Translations under genes and position numbers: made by a program
Part shown: piece after piece, positions 1 through 10,310 of the stretch
How the letters are laid out: the number at the start of each line of letters is the position of its first letter
Position numbering within the stretch: the stretch's first letter is position 1
Assembly (NCBI RefSeq): GCF_025147765.1
Contig: NZ_CP102265.1
Span: 265,001-329,000, forward strand
From: Blautia obeum ATCC 29174
Lineage (GTDB): Bacteria > Bacillota > Clostridia > Lachnospirales > Lachnospiraceae
Direction of reading: 5' to 3'
Length of the DNA: 64,000 bases
Notes under the pieces: generated by a model
Seen by the model: only the letters and a program-made list of their open reading frames with translations
Database searches by the model: none
What the model was told of the DNA's origin: nothing

Positions 1-1608
<1,608 letters not shown>

Positions 1609-1671
1609 AGAAAGCGTGGTTAAGATTCAATTGCTTAGTCAACATGTATGTGGTTTTGAAGATACGATAAT

Positions 1672-1705
1672 GAAGCCGGAGCGGACAAAATCTGTTCCGG
1701 CTTTT
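1672..1705 (+). terminator. rRNA operon terminator
   Basis: AAGCCGGA and TTCCGGCTT form a GC-rich stem followed by a short T run, about 65 bp after the 23S 3' end. No 5S rRNA lies between them. Confidence 0.7.
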
Positions 1706-1741
1706 ATGTTTTCTAAAAACAAGCATATAAAGGGTGAACAT

Positions 1742-3412
1742 ATGGAATTCTATCAGTTAAAAATTACAAGAAAAGGAACAAAACCTCCGGTATGGAGACG
1801 CTGTCTGGTACCGGCAGACACAGACTTTGCGAAACTTGCTGCAATGTTGGAAGACATTCTGGAATATGCAGACACTGAGAACTATGAATTTGAATTTTTC
1901 CAGAAAAAACTCAGACTGCAGAACCTGGAGGCACAGACTGCAGAGGCTACAAAAGGCAGCTATGAATATGCAGAAGCAAAAGGCAGACAGATAGCAGAAC
2001 TTCTGGATACAGAGGCATGGTTTACTTTCAGAGTAAAAGGAATGGAGCTTCCGGAATATCGTACTGATATTGAAAAGAAAATAACAGATGAAGAAAAAGC
2101 AGGAACTCCTGAGATTCTTAAAGAAACCAGAAGTGCAGAAGATGATTTCTGGACAGCAGATATGCAGACGAAGAATACAGAGCTGGAAAAGAAATATGGT
2201 GCTCTTGGAATTGCTGATATAGTTGCCAAAAAGGTTGCCGAAATGGAAAAGAAGATGGAACCTGAACAGCAGGAAAATTCGTTCAGTAGAAATCCAAAAG
2301 TCAGAGATTACCTGAATTCTTATAATAAGGAAGATCTTATTGCCAGTGCAATTGAGCTGGATATTGAAATTGATGGTTTAAGTAAAGAAGAACTTGCAGA
2401 AAACATTACAGAAAAAGTTTTGAATCCGGAAATCATGAAGGAGATTTTTCTTCAGGCAGATGAATGGGAAATTGAAGCATTTGATCGTGCAACTGAGAGA
2501 AAATGTTTTCCGGCTACTCATAAAGACTGGAAAGAACTGGAATGGTTCAGTAATAAAGGATATATCGTAGCTTATAGTGATAATTATGCAGAAGTGCCGC
2601 AGGAGGTAATTTCTGTTTATAAACAGGTGAATACCCCTGAATTACAGGAAAAATGCCGCAAACTCAGCTGGATGCGTTCCTGTGAAAGTATGATGGGACT
2701 GATTTATGCAATCGCGCCGCTTAAGATCGTGTATCGCATGTACCGTAAACGTGATGGCTTCAGAGTGAGCTATGAAGAATTTATGGATATTCTGAACGAA
2801 CTTGCTGAAAAAGATGGTATGTGTATCGTAAAAGGAGATAAACTGATCTGGAAAGCTGTGTTACAGGATAATCTTTATGAGAGAATTGAAGAATTTCAGG
2901 GAGAAAGAGATTTCTATATTCCGACGGTAGATGAAATTCTGGATTATGCAAAACATGGATATCCTTCTCAGGATGTTTCTTATCGCAAATTATCGTCCTT
3001 CCTGAGAGATGAACTCCATCTTGAGGAAGAAAAGACAGAAGAACTTCTTTACATTGTATACAAAGAGTTTTCTATGGACGGGATGCTTTCTGATATCATG
3101 GAAGAATTCAATAAACGTGATATTGTTTTTGACTCTGATCGCCAGATGGAACGTTTTGCTCCAATTATGATGGAAGTAAACAATAACACAAGAATGCTTG
3201 ATTTCCGTGGATATACGCCAAATGAGATCAACCGTGTATCTGAGCAGAAGACAACACCGGTAGCACCGGCAATGCAGTCTTTTGTTCCGATGGGAAATCT
3301 TCCGACAAACAATATAGTAAATATGCAGCCGAAAAAGAAAATTTACCCGAATGATCCATGTCCGTGTGGAAGTGGTAAAAAATATAAAAAATGCTGCGGA
3401 AGAAATAAATAA
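1742..3412 (+). CDS. pRiA4b ORF-3-like protein with C-terminal SEC-C zinc motif
   Basis: A 556-aa cytoplasmic protein of unknown function. The N-terminus (YQLKITRKGTKPPVWRRCLVP) matches the start of the plasmid pRiA4b ORF-3-like / IS1096 TnpR-like domain. The middle is a long, charged, helical region. The last ~25 residues form a SEC-C motif (DPCPCGSGKKYKKCCG), the zinc-binding tail also found on SecA. I chose the ATG at 1742 (weak SD GGGTGA) over an in-frame start at 1616, because the upstream extension would read through the rRNA terminator. Hardly any space separates terminator and gene, so expression may depend on rRNA read-through or a weak internal promoter. The fold calls are good; the biochemical role is not known. 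Confidence 0.85.
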   Translation: MEFYQLKITRKGTKPPVWRRCLVPADTDFAKLAAMLEDILEYADTENYEFEFFQKKLRLQNLEAQTAEATKGSYEYAEAKGRQIAELLDTEAWFTFRVKGMELPEYRTDIEKKITDEEKAGTPEILKETRSAEDDFWTADMQTKNTELEKKYGALGIADIVAKKVAEMEKKMEPEQQENSFSRNPKVRDYLNSYNKEDLIASAIELDIEIDGLSKEELAENITEKVLNPEIMKEIFLQADEWEIEAFDRATERKCFPATHKDWKELEWFSNKGYIVAYSDNYAEVPQEVISVYKQVNTPELQEKCRKLSWMRSCESMMGLIYAIAPLKIVYRMYRKRDGFRVSYEEFMDILNELAEKDGMCIVKGDKLIWKAVLQDNLYERIEEFQGERDFYIPTVDEILDYAKHGYPSQDVSYRKLSSFLRDELHLEEEKTEELLYIVYKEFSMDGMLSDIMEEFNKRDIVFDSDRQMERFAPIMMEVNNNTRMLDFRGYTPNEINRVSEQKTTPVAPAMQSFVPMGNLPTNNIVNMQPKKKIYPNDPCPCGSGKKYKKCCGRNK

Positions 3413-3430
3413 TTTTCTTTAATTTTTCAT

Positions 3431-3463
3431 AAAAAAACCAGCGGTTTGCCGTTGGTTTTTTTT
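3431..3463 (+). terminator. Intrinsic terminator after the SEC-C gene
   Basis: AAAAAACCAGCGG pairs with CCGTTGGTTTTTT around a short loop, and the 3' arm runs into a T tract. Confidence 0.85.
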
Positions 3464-3587
3464 ATGAAAAATCAGAGAAAATTATTTTGCAATTTCGTAC
3501 TATAGATATTTCTGCTATAATAACAGTGTGTTGAATAAAAAGAAACTCAAAGGACGGAATTAATCTATACAGACAAGGAGTAAACAT

Positions 3588-4523
3588 TTGATTTCAAAGA
3601 CAATGCAGACAATTCTGCACGCATTATCCTATGGAAATATAGAGGTGGAGGCATCGCGACGGCTGGCAGATATTAAGAGGCTGGATGCGATGAGGATATT
3701 TGTGAAAAAGCTGGATACGAAAGTATATAATGGAACTTATGAAGTGCCTGTGCGGCTGTATTTCCCGAGCGAGGAAGCCATGAGCGGCGAGCCTGTAGAG
3801 GGAGAAAAATATCCTGTGCTGCTCTTTTTTCATGGTGGTGGCTGGGTGACGGAAAGTGTGGAGAATTATGATCGCGTGTGCAGCAGAATGGCGCAGTCTA
3901 CAGGTCATATCGTGATGTCTGTGGAGTATCGCCTTGCACCGGAATATCGTTTCCCGGTTCCGCTGGAAGACTGTTATGCAGCGGCAAAAGCACTTTATAC
4001 GGGACATCTGGTCCTTCCCGCTGATCCGGACAGGATCACGATCATTGGCGACAGTGCCGGGGGTAATCTGGCAGCGGCTGTATGTCTCAAAGCACGGGAT
4101 ACCGGAGAGTTTATACCGAAGAAGCAGATACTGATCTATCCGGCACTGAACAACTGCTATACAGAAGGATCTCCTTATAAATCCGTACAGGAAAACGGCG
4201 AAGGATACCTTCTCACAGCAGTAAAAATGGAGGACTATCTTAAATTATATGAGAGCAGTCCTGAGGACAGACAGAATCCTTACTTCGCACCGATCCTTGA
4301 AAAAGACCTTTCACATATGCCGGAAACACTGATTCTTACAGCGGAATTTGACCCACTTCGGGATGAAGGCGAAGAGTATGGGAAACGTCTGAAAGAAGCA
4401 AATAATTATGTGGAAATACATAGGATTCCGGATGCGCTTCATGGATATTTTGCACTTGGGATCCGGTTTCTGCATGTACAGGAAAGTTTTGAGATCATGA
4501 ATCGTTTTTTGAACAAAAGTTGA
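3588..4523 (+). CDS. Alpha/beta hydrolase (acetyl esterase/lipase, HSL-like)
   Basis: A 311-aa hydrolase of the hormone-sensitive-lipase/acetyl-esterase type. It carries the oxyanion-hole motif HGGGW (about residue 85), the nucleophile elbow GDSAGGN (about residue 155), an Asp in the EFDPLRDEGEEY segment and the catalytic His in DALHGYF near the C-terminus, so the Ser-Asp-His triad appears complete. It should hydrolyse short acyl esters; the natural substrate is unknown. It starts at a TTG seven bases after AAGGAG. A TATAAT-like -10 lies at 3516-3521 with a poor -35. The next gene, an acyltransferase-like protein, follows after 20 bp, so the pair may put on and take off an acyl group (inference). 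Confidence 0.88.
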   Translation: MISKTMQTILHALSYGNIEVEASRRLADIKRLDAMRIFVKKLDTKVYNGTYEVPVRLYFPSEEAMSGEPVEGEKYPVLLFFHGGGWVTESVENYDRVCSRMAQSTGHIVMSVEYRLAPEYRFPVPLEDCYAAAKALYTGHLVLPADPDRITIIGDSAGGNLAAAVCLKARDTGEFIPKKQILIYPALNNCYTEGSPYKSVQENGEGYLLTAVKMEDYLKLYESSPEDRQNPYFAPILEKDLSHMPETLILTAEFDPLRDEGEEYGKRLKEANNYVEIHRIPDALHGYFALGIRFLHVQESFEIMNRFLNKS

Positions 4524-4543
4524 ATAAAGGAAGCGAATAAAAC

Positions 4544-6355
4544 GTGGAAACAGGATATTCAAAATGGCGAAAACTAGATAACGCGGCACTGGCATTTCCT
4601 CTTGTCACAGACAAAAATGACACCAGGGTATTTCGATTTTATTGTCAGCTGAAAGAAGAAGTAAACAGTGAGATCCTGCAGCAGTCTCTGGATCAGACGA
4701 TGGAGAAATATCCATTGTTCCAGGCGGTTCTGCGTAAGGGACTGTTCTGGTTTTATCTGGAGAGAAGGGATATACATGCTATCGTAAAAAAAGAAAAAAG
4801 ACCGCCTTGCAGCAGTCTTTATATACCAGATCAAAAGACGTTGCTTTTTCAGGTGAGCTACTATAAAAATCGAATTAATTTTGAGGTATATCATGCCCTG
4901 ACAGATGGCACAGGAGCAATGAATTTCTTAAGTGAACTGGTGCAGAATTATCTGATCCTGGCGCACCCATCTGCAGATCTTCCGTGGGTTGAACAGATAG
5001 AAGAAACGACTCCGGGTGCACAGGAAGAGGACAGCTTTTCACAGTATTATTCCTCGGATATTCCAAAAAATAAAGAGAAAAAACCGGCAGCAGTGAAGCT
5101 GAAAGGTGAGAAATTGCTGCATGCAGATATGCAGATCACAGAGGTCATTATACCGGTAAAAGAAACACTGACGAAGGCACGTTCTTATGGTGTGTCGATT
5201 ACTGTATTTCTCACGGCGATGCTGCTCTGTTCAATACATGAGGAGATACCGAAGAACCGTCAGAAGAGGCCGATTGCTCTGATGATTCCAGTAAATCTGA
5301 GAAATTATTTTCCATCACAGTCCATGGGAAATTTCTTTGGATGGATTGAAGTTGGGTATACCTTTGCGGATGAAACGGTATTTCAGGATGTGCTGGAATC
5401 TGTAAAAAATCAGTTTAAAGATAAGCTGGACAAAGAAAAAGTTGCCATGGATATGAATGGTTATGTACGTTTGGAGAAGAATCCTCTGGTGCGTGCGGTT
5501 CCTCTGGAAATTAAGAAATATTTCATGATGGCAGGTGCAAATCTTGGCAGCAGAAGTGTAACAGCGGTTTATTCAAATATAGGAATTCTGAAATTTCCGG
5601 AGGAGTACAAAGCATATATCGATCGGTTTGGAATCTTTGCAAGTACGAATTCTCTGCAGCTTTGTTCCTGTTCTTATGGAGACCAGATGGTGCTTGGATT
5701 TACGTCCAAGATACCGGATGACAGTATCCAGAAAAACTTTATGCGTATGCTTCGTGAAGAGGAGATTCCATATAAAGAAGAGAAAAATGATTTCCCCGGA
5801 TGCGGTGAACAGAATAAAAAAGAAGAAATAAAAATTTTGCAGACTTTTACGTTTCTGTGCCTTGCGGTGGCAGTGATCTGTGGCATGATCAATTATCTTA
5901 TGCTGGAAACGCTGAACTGGTTCTGGTTCGCGGCAGCAGGATGTGCCTGTGCATGGCTGGTTGTAAATGTGGCATATTTCAAGCGGAGAAATATACTGAA
6001 AAATCTGACCTGGCAGCTTCTGATCATAACTATTTTATGTGTTTTGTGGGATCATTTTACCGGATGGAAGGGCTGGTCGATTGACTTTGTCTTTCCGTTT
6101 GGGACGCTGACAGTTCTGGGTTCGATCCCTGTAATTGCCGGAGTCAGCCACCTGGAAACAGAAGAATACCTGTATTATCTGTTGCAGGCAGCGATGATCG
6201 GATGCATACCGGCAATCCTTATCTGGATCGGAATCGTGCATTATACGCTGCCGTCTGTACTGTGCACAGGTATCAGTTTTCTGACTTTAGCAGGGATGTT
6301 TATCTTTCAGAAAAAGGATACCTTGAGAGAATTCAGGAAGAAATTAAGAATGTAA
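4544..6355 (+). CDS. Condensation/alcohol-acetyltransferase-like protein with C-terminal membrane domain
   Basis: A 603-aa two-part protein. Residues ~1-420 resemble the CoA-dependent acyltransferase/condensation superfamily: a YHALTDGTGAM motif (about residue 115) replaces the canonical HHxxxDG. Residues ~435-600 contain about six hydrophobic segments and resemble the DUF6320-type membrane domain found in Lachnospiraceae. It starts at GTG 4544 after AAAGGAAG. It sits 20 bp behind the esterase and just ahead of a small protein and a transglutaminase-like protein, probably in one operon. A role in acylating an exported or membrane-linked molecule is inference. Confidence 0.75.
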   Translation: METGYSKWRKLDNAALAFPLVTDKNDTRVFRFYCQLKEEVNSEILQQSLDQTMEKYPLFQAVLRKGLFWFYLERRDIHAIVKKEKRPPCSSLYIPDQKTLLFQVSYYKNRINFEVYHALTDGTGAMNFLSELVQNYLILAHPSADLPWVEQIEETTPGAQEEDSFSQYYSSDIPKNKEKKPAAVKLKGEKLLHADMQITEVIIPVKETLTKARSYGVSITVFLTAMLLCSIHEEIPKNRQKRPIALMIPVNLRNYFPSQSMGNFFGWIEVGYTFADETVFQDVLESVKNQFKDKLDKEKVAMDMNGYVRLEKNPLVRAVPLEIKKYFMMAGANLGSRSVTAVYSNIGILKFPEEYKAYIDRFGIFASTNSLQLCSCSYGDQMVLGFTSKIPDDSIQKNFMRMLREEEIPYKEEKNDFPGCGEQNKKEEIKILQTFTFLCLAVAVICGMINYLMLETLNWFWFAAAGCACAWLVVNVAYFKRRNILKNLTWQLLIITILCVLWDHFTGWKGWSIDFVFPFGTLTVLGSIPVIAGVSHLETEEYLYYLLQAAMIGCIPAILIWIGIVHYTLPSVLCTGISFLTLAGMFIFQKKDTLREFRKKLRM

Positions 6356-6387
6356 CAAAATCAAGATTACGAGAAAGGAAAATACCG

Positions 6388-6558
6388 ATGTTAAAATGTG
6401 ATTATGAAGTGAAACAGATTGATGGAGATTATGCACATCTGCAGAGAATCGACCGCCCAGAGGAGGAACTGAAGCTGGTTGCGAGGGCACTTCTTCCGAT
6501 AGAAATCTACGAGGGCTGTATCTTACATTATGAAATGATGCAGTATAGTATGAAATAA
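6388..6558 (+). CDS. Small hypothetical protein
   Basis: A 56-aa protein, unrecognised. Sequence begins MLKCDYEVKQIDGDYAHL and ends with a hydrophobic/aromatic stretch (LHYEMMQYSMK). It has no transmembrane segment and looks like a small beta-rich fold. The ATG at 6388, preceded by GAGAAAGGAAA, is preferred over a longer in-frame start that would lie deep inside the upstream gene. It sits between the acyltransferase and the transglutaminase-like gene with short gaps, so it is probably co-transcribed. Confidence 0.65.
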   Translation: MLKCDYEVKQIDGDYAHLQRIDRPEEELKLVARALLPIEIYEGCILHYEMMQYSMK

Positions 6559-6574
6559 CCCCAGGAGAAGTACA

Positions 6575-7600
6575 ATGGAGCAGTATTACTACAACCACAT
6601 GGATAAACAGAAACAGGCTGCTTATCATGGCATCCTCCAGGGAATTACCAGCCTGGCAGATGAATTCCAGATTCCGGCACTGGACGGAGAAGATTTATAC
6701 AATGTTTTCTTTCAGCTCCGGCTGGATCATCCGGAGATTTTCTGGGCGACAGGATATAAATATCGTTATTATAAAGATTCACCGAACATTATTTTTATCC
6801 CGGAATATCTGTTTGATAAAGGAAAAATAAAAGAACATCAGAAAGCAATGAAATCCAGAGTCGAGAAGCTGGTTCGTCCGGCACAAAGCCTTTCCGAGTG
6901 GGAAAAAGAAAAATATGTACATGACTTTATCTGTCAGAATGTACATTACGATAAGCTTAAAAAGGCGTATTCCCATGAGATCATTGGTCCTCTGGGACAG
7001 GGCGTGGGCGTCTGTGAAGGCATTGCAAAAGCAGTGAAAGTTCTTCTCGATGCGCTGGGAGTCTGGTGTGTGATCGCAATATGCGGGAATAATCCGGAAA
7101 AAGGAATTAAATACCGTCATACCTGGAACATTGTCCGGATCGGCGGTGCATATTATCATCTGGATACAACATTTGATAATACACTTGGAAAGAGTGATAA
7201 AGTCGAAGATATCCGTTATGATTACTTTAATCTGGATGATGGACATATTTTTAAAGATCACGAACCACTGATCGCGGCGGCACCGCACTGTACAGACCAC
7301 GATCACTTTTATTACAAAGAAAAGAAACTGTCATTCACAAAGACAGAAGATGTGTATAAACGTTCACTTCAGGCAGCCAAAAAAGGAAAAACACTGACCT
7401 TTCACTGGAGAGGCGGTTATCTGACCAGAGAGGTTCTGAATGAACTTCTTGGACTGATCCGCAAAGCCGGTGAAGAGAAAAATAAGACGGCGGTTGTCAA
7501 TATCAACTGGCCGCAGGCTGTATTGCGCCTGTATTATACAGAGGCACAGATGCAGGAATGCATCACGATGGAGGATGCGAATGAAGGGGAAAAAGAGTAA
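6575..7600 (+). CDS. Transglutaminase-like domain protein
   Basis: A 341-aa protein with a transglutaminase/protease-like core. The putative triad is Cys147 (GVGVCEGIAKA), His182 (YRHTWNIV) and Asp197 (YHLDTTFD), in the order and spacing of the bacterial transglutaminase-like superfamily. An N-terminal ~110-residue helical region precedes the core and an alpha/beta tail follows it. There is no signal peptide, so it appears cytoplasmic. Such proteins act as peptidases, amidases or cross-linkers; which applies here is unknown. SD CCAGGAG precedes the start. It is in line with the upstream acyltransferase and esterase genes. Confidence 0.85.
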   Translation: MEQYYYNHMDKQKQAAYHGILQGITSLADEFQIPALDGEDLYNVFFQLRLDHPEIFWATGYKYRYYKDSPNIIFIPEYLFDKGKIKEHQKAMKSRVEKLVRPAQSLSEWEKEKYVHDFICQNVHYDKLKKAYSHEIIGPLGQGVGVCEGIAKAVKVLLDALGVWCVIAICGNNPEKGIKYRHTWNIVRIGGAYYHLDTTFDNTLGKSDKVEDIRYDYFNLDDGHIFKDHEPLIAAAPHCTDHDHFYYKEKKLSFTKTEDVYKRSLQAAKKGKTLTFHWRGGYLTREVLNELLGLIRKAGEEKNKTAVVNINWPQAVLRLYYTEAQMQECITMEDANEGEKE

Positions 7601-7646
7601 CGTATACACGAAAGTCTGATATCTGGTAATAAAAGGGGAGATATAT

Positions 7647-7865
7647 ATGCTTGAAACATTCAATGTTTTACGTATCGATGAGCCTGATTTCGGATGTGAG
7701 GGGCGTCCGGACGGGATGGAAGTGAAGGATAATGTCCTTCTGAAAAGCAATTATACAGGTCAGGAGATGACCGTTCAGGAAAAAGATGCCCGGTTATATG
7801 AGCTGGACATCAATGAGGGAGACAAAGTATTTCTGATTGAAGGGGAAATGCGAAAGCTCCGCTGA
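7647..7865 (+). CDS. Small hypothetical protein
   Basis: A 72-aa acidic protein of no recognised family. The start ATG has a good SD (AAAAGGGGAG, 7632-7641). It contains two EGD/EGE turns and no transmembrane helix. The start is 46 bp after the transglutaminase-like gene and the stop ~70 bp before the PAP2 gene, so it is probably in the same transcript. Confidence 0.65.
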   Translation: MLETFNVLRIDEPDFGCEGRPDGMEVKDNVLLKSNYTGQEMTVQEKDARLYELDINEGDKVFLIEGEMRKLR

Positions 7866-7933
7866 GAGCAGAGGATTAGCTGATGCAGCTTTTAAAAAGG
7901 GTGCAGACAAATATATGCAAAGGACACTAAAAG

Positions 7934-8464
7934 ATGGGATTTGAATTAAATATACTTGACTGGTTCCAGACATTGCATACGCCGGTGATGGATAAATTAA
8001 TGACTTCAGTCACAAAGCTTGGGGATGCCGGGATATTCTGGATTATACTGACTCTGATCTTTCTTATCATACCGAAAATGAGAAAGACAGGTGTGACCAT
8101 GGCAGCTGCGCTTATCGTAGATTTATTATTATGTAATGTATTGTTAAAGAATCTTGTAGCACGAACCAGACCTTATGATGTGAATACGACAGTAGAATTA
8201 CTGGTTGCAAAACTTCGCGATTATTCATTTCCGTCTGGACATACAGCGGCATCGTTTGCATCAGTGACAGCACTGTACCTGTCAGGAGAAAGAAGGATTG
8301 GGCTTATAGCTCTTGTGATTTCATGCCTGATAGCTGTATCCAGATTATATTTGTATGTGCATTATCCAACAGATGTTCTAGGTGGAATCATTTTTGGATG
8401 TCTTTCCGGATGGCTTGGATATCACATTGTGAAATTTGCAGAAGGGAAAAAGACAGTAAGATAA
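7934..8464 (+). CDS. PAP2-family membrane phosphatase
   Basis: A 176-aa integral membrane phosphatase with five or six hydrophobic segments. The three-part lipid-phosphatase signature is complete: KNLVARTRP (C1), PSGHTAASF (C2) and SRLYLYVHYPTDVLGG (C3). Members dephosphorylate lipid phosphates such as phosphatidic acid or undecaprenyl diphosphate. The size fits the small bacterial BcrC/PgpB-like group. The acylphosphatase gene follows two bases after its stop, so the two are probably translationally coupled. Confidence 0.9.
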   Translation: MGFELNILDWFQTLHTPVMDKLMTSVTKLGDAGIFWIILTLIFLIIPKMRKTGVTMAAALIVDLLLCNVLLKNLVARTRPYDVNTTVELLVAKLRDYSFPSGHTAASFASVTALYLSGERRIGLIALVISCLIAVSRLYLYVHYPTDVLGGIIFGCLSGWLGYHIVKFAEGKKTVR

Positions 8465-8466
8465 TC

Positions 8467-8742
8467 ATGCACAAGATCAGAGTATCCATATGTTTCTATG
8501 GAAGAGTCCAGGGAGTCGGATTTCGCTACAAGCTGAGATATCTGGCTGAGAAATACAGCGTGACCGGTTGGGCGAGAAATGAATATGACGGATCAGTCTC
8601 AACAGAATTGCAGGGACTGGAAGAAGATATTGACAAGATTCTTCAGGCACTTTACAATGACCGTTATATAGAGATTGATGACATCCGAAAACGCAGTCTT
8701 CCGGTTGATGAGGAAGAGCGAGGTTTCGGGGTAAGATATTAA
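8467..8742 (+). CDS. Acylphosphatase
   Basis: A 91-aa protein of normal family length that hydrolyses carboxyl-phosphate bonds such as acetyl phosphate. The signature FYGRVQGVGFRYKL contains the catalytic Arg, and GWARNEYDGSV carries the catalytic Asn and the second signature. The ATG at 8467, two bases after the PAP2 stop, gives the standard N-terminus; longer in-frame starts fall inside the PAP2 gene. It belongs to the same operon as the flanking genes. Confidence 0.92.
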   Translation: MHKIRVSICFYGRVQGVGFRYKLRYLAEKYSVTGWARNEYDGSVSTELQGLEEDIDKILQALYNDRYIEIDDIRKRSLPVDEEERGFGVRY

Positions 8743-8755
8743 GGAGGACGCACAC

Positions 8756-9016
8756 GTGGACGAATTATACCAGGCAATTGAAGAGAAGATCAAGGCAGCA
8801 GGATATCCTAGAGAGATATCCGGACAGGCTGTTTACGAAGATATCTGTGACCAGATTGAAGGAAAAGAAAATGGCAGTTATGTATTACTGTCCAAGTTTG
8901 AAGATGATGTGATCTTTGAATATCACATTACTATTATGGATCATGAATTTAATCTTGGAATCCTTACCATGAGACTTCCGGAAGGCGTATACGCAGCAAA
9001 TTTTGATGAGGATTGA
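8756..9016 (+). CDS. Hypothetical protein, 86 aa
   Basis: An 86-aa acidic protein, family not recognised. It starts at GTG 8756 after an excellent SD (AAGGAGG). It shows alternating beta-like segments (SYVLLSKFEDDVIFEYHITIMDHEF) and no membrane segment. It is the last gene of the operon, followed by a clear terminator. Its function is unknown. Confidence 0.7.
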   Translation: MDELYQAIEEKIKAAGYPREISGQAVYEDICDQIEGKENGSYVLLSKFEDDVIFEYHITIMDHEFNLGILTMRLPEGVYAANFDED

Positions 9017-9061
9017 GGGCTACTGTTTAACGATAATATTCTGTGAACAGTAAAACGAACT

Positions 9062-9088
9062 GAGCGGGTGAAAACCTGCTCTTTTTTT
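9062..9088 (+). terminator. Intrinsic terminator
   Basis: GAGCGGGT-GAAA-ACCTGCTC stem followed by seven Ts. It closes the operon ending at 9016. Confidence 0.9.
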
Positions 9089-9258
9089 GTAATAGGAAAT
9101 TACTCCGTAATGTTCCTATTACAAAAAACGCTCCGCGAGGATGCGACCAGATGCATGAGGAATATGTCTGCTGAAGCAGACTGCATCTGGCGCGCAAAGC
9201 GTAACAAGTCCCTCAAAGATTGAGGGATTCAGGGAGTTTGAAGCGGACTTGTCCGCTT
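9089..9258 (+). repeat. Structured intergenic element, copy 1
   Basis: A run of predicted stem-loops. Hairpin I is GTAATAGGAA (9089-9098) with TTCCTATTAC (9113-9122). A 20-bp core AAACGCTCCGCGAGGATGCG lies at 9126-9145. Hairpin II is CCAGATGCA (9147-9155) with TGCATCTGG (9182-9190), and an inner hairpin GTCTGC-TGAA-GCAGAC follows the tract GGAATAT. Hairpin III is ACAAGTCC (9204-9211) with GGACTTGT (9245-9252); it competes with a local hairpin AAGCGGA/TCCGCTT. A second copy at 24694-24873 has the identical core and the same architecture with different stem sequences. It lies between a terminator and the EamA gene. It could be a structured RNA or a small mobile repeat. Confidence 0.75.
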
Positions 9259-9296
9259 TGTTCTGTAATAGGAAAAATTACCAAGGGGGGATTTAT

Positions 9297-10163
9297 ATGT
9301 GGATTCTGTATGCGGTGGGATCTTCGTTTTTTGCAGGAATCACATCAATTCTTGCAAAGTGTGGAATTCAGAAAACGGATTCTGATGTGGCAACAGCTGT
9401 GAGGACGATCGTGGTGCTTTTGTTTTCCTGGCTGATGGTATTTGTAACAGGAACAATGTCCGGAATAAAGGACATAAGCGGAATGACTTTGCTGTTTCTT
9501 GTGCTTTCCGGTCTGGCAACGGGAGCATCCTGGCTTTGTTATTTCCACGCATTGCAAAAAGGAGACATCAATAAAGTTGTACCGATTGACAAATCAAGCA
9601 CGATCCTGACGATTCTTCTGGCTCTGATTTTTCTTCATGAAGGCCTGTCCTGGGCAAAAGCGGGCTGTGTTTGTCTGATCGGAATCGGAACGATGATGAT
9701 GATAACCAGAAAAGAAGAAACCGAAAACAACGAATCGAGAGACGGAAGCTGGCTGATTTATGCGGTACTATCAGCAGTCTTTGCCAGCCTGACGGCCATC
9801 CTTGGAAAGATTGGTATTTCCGGAATTGATTCAAACCTGGGTACTGCGATCCGTACCACAGTTGTATTGGTTATGGCATGGCTGATGGTATTTATGAAAG
9901 GAAAACAGCATGAGGTTCGGGAAATTGAGAAAAAAGAACTTCTTTTTATCGGACTTTCCGGAATTGCAACAGGAGCATCATGGCTTTTTTATTACAGAGC
10001 ATTGCAAGAAGGTCCGGCGAGCGTTGTTGTACCGATCGATAAGCTGAGTATCCTCGTGACGATTGCTTTCTCGTGGATCGTATTCCACGAAAAACTGACA
10101 CGGAAATCTGCAACAGGGGTTGTCCTGATCACGGCAGGAACTGTACTGATGACAATGATATGA
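9297..10163 (+). CDS. EamA-family (DMT) transporter
   Basis: A 288-aa permease of the drug/metabolite transporter superfamily with about ten transmembrane helices. It is an internal tandem duplication: residues ~1-50 (WILYAVGSSFFAGITSIL...) match residues ~150-200 (WLIYAVLSAVFASLTAIL...), and both halves share ATGASWL(C/F)Y followed by VVPIDK. The ATG at 9297 follows a strong SD (AAGGGGGG); a longer in-frame start at 9249 lies inside the repeat region and is rejected. The substrate is unknown. It is a single gene bounded by the structured repeat upstream and hairpins downstream. Confidence 0.88.
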   Translation: MWILYAVGSSFFAGITSILAKCGIQKTDSDVATAVRTIVVLLFSWLMVFVTGTMSGIKDISGMTLLFLVLSGLATGASWLCYFHALQKGDINKVVPIDKSSTILTILLALIFLHEGLSWAKAGCVCLIGIGTMMMITRKEETENNESRDGSWLIYAVLSAVFASLTAILGKIGISGIDSNLGTAIRTTVVLVMAWLMVFMKGKQHEVREIEKKELLFIGLSGIATGASWLFYYRALQEGPASVVVPIDKLSILVTIAFSWIVFHEKLTRKSATGVVLITAGTVLMTMI

Positions 10164-10199
10164 TCGGTAACCGTTCACACGGCACTATCCCGCGAGGTG

Positions 10200-10222
10200 T
10201 TTTGGCATGTTTTTTGCCAAAA
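10200..10222 (+). terminator. Hairpin after the EamA gene
   Basis: TTTTGGCA and TGCCAAAA form a stem around a T-rich loop, 37 bp after the EamA stop. There is no clean T tract on the + strand, so termination here is only probable. Confidence 0.45.
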
Positions 10223-10263
10223 TCCCGAGACATATAAGGCAAAATTTGATTTTTGAATATTGT

Positions 10264-10308
10264 AAAACCTGCATATGTGTTGTAAACTTCAACGCATATG
10301 CAGGTTTT
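10264..10308 (-). terminator. Terminator of the GntR gene (possibly bidirectional)
   Basis: AAAACCTGCATATG and CATATGCAGGTTTT form a long stem that ends in A/T runs on both sides, just beyond the stop of the - strand GntR gene. Confidence 0.75.
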
Positions 10309-10310
10309 GC

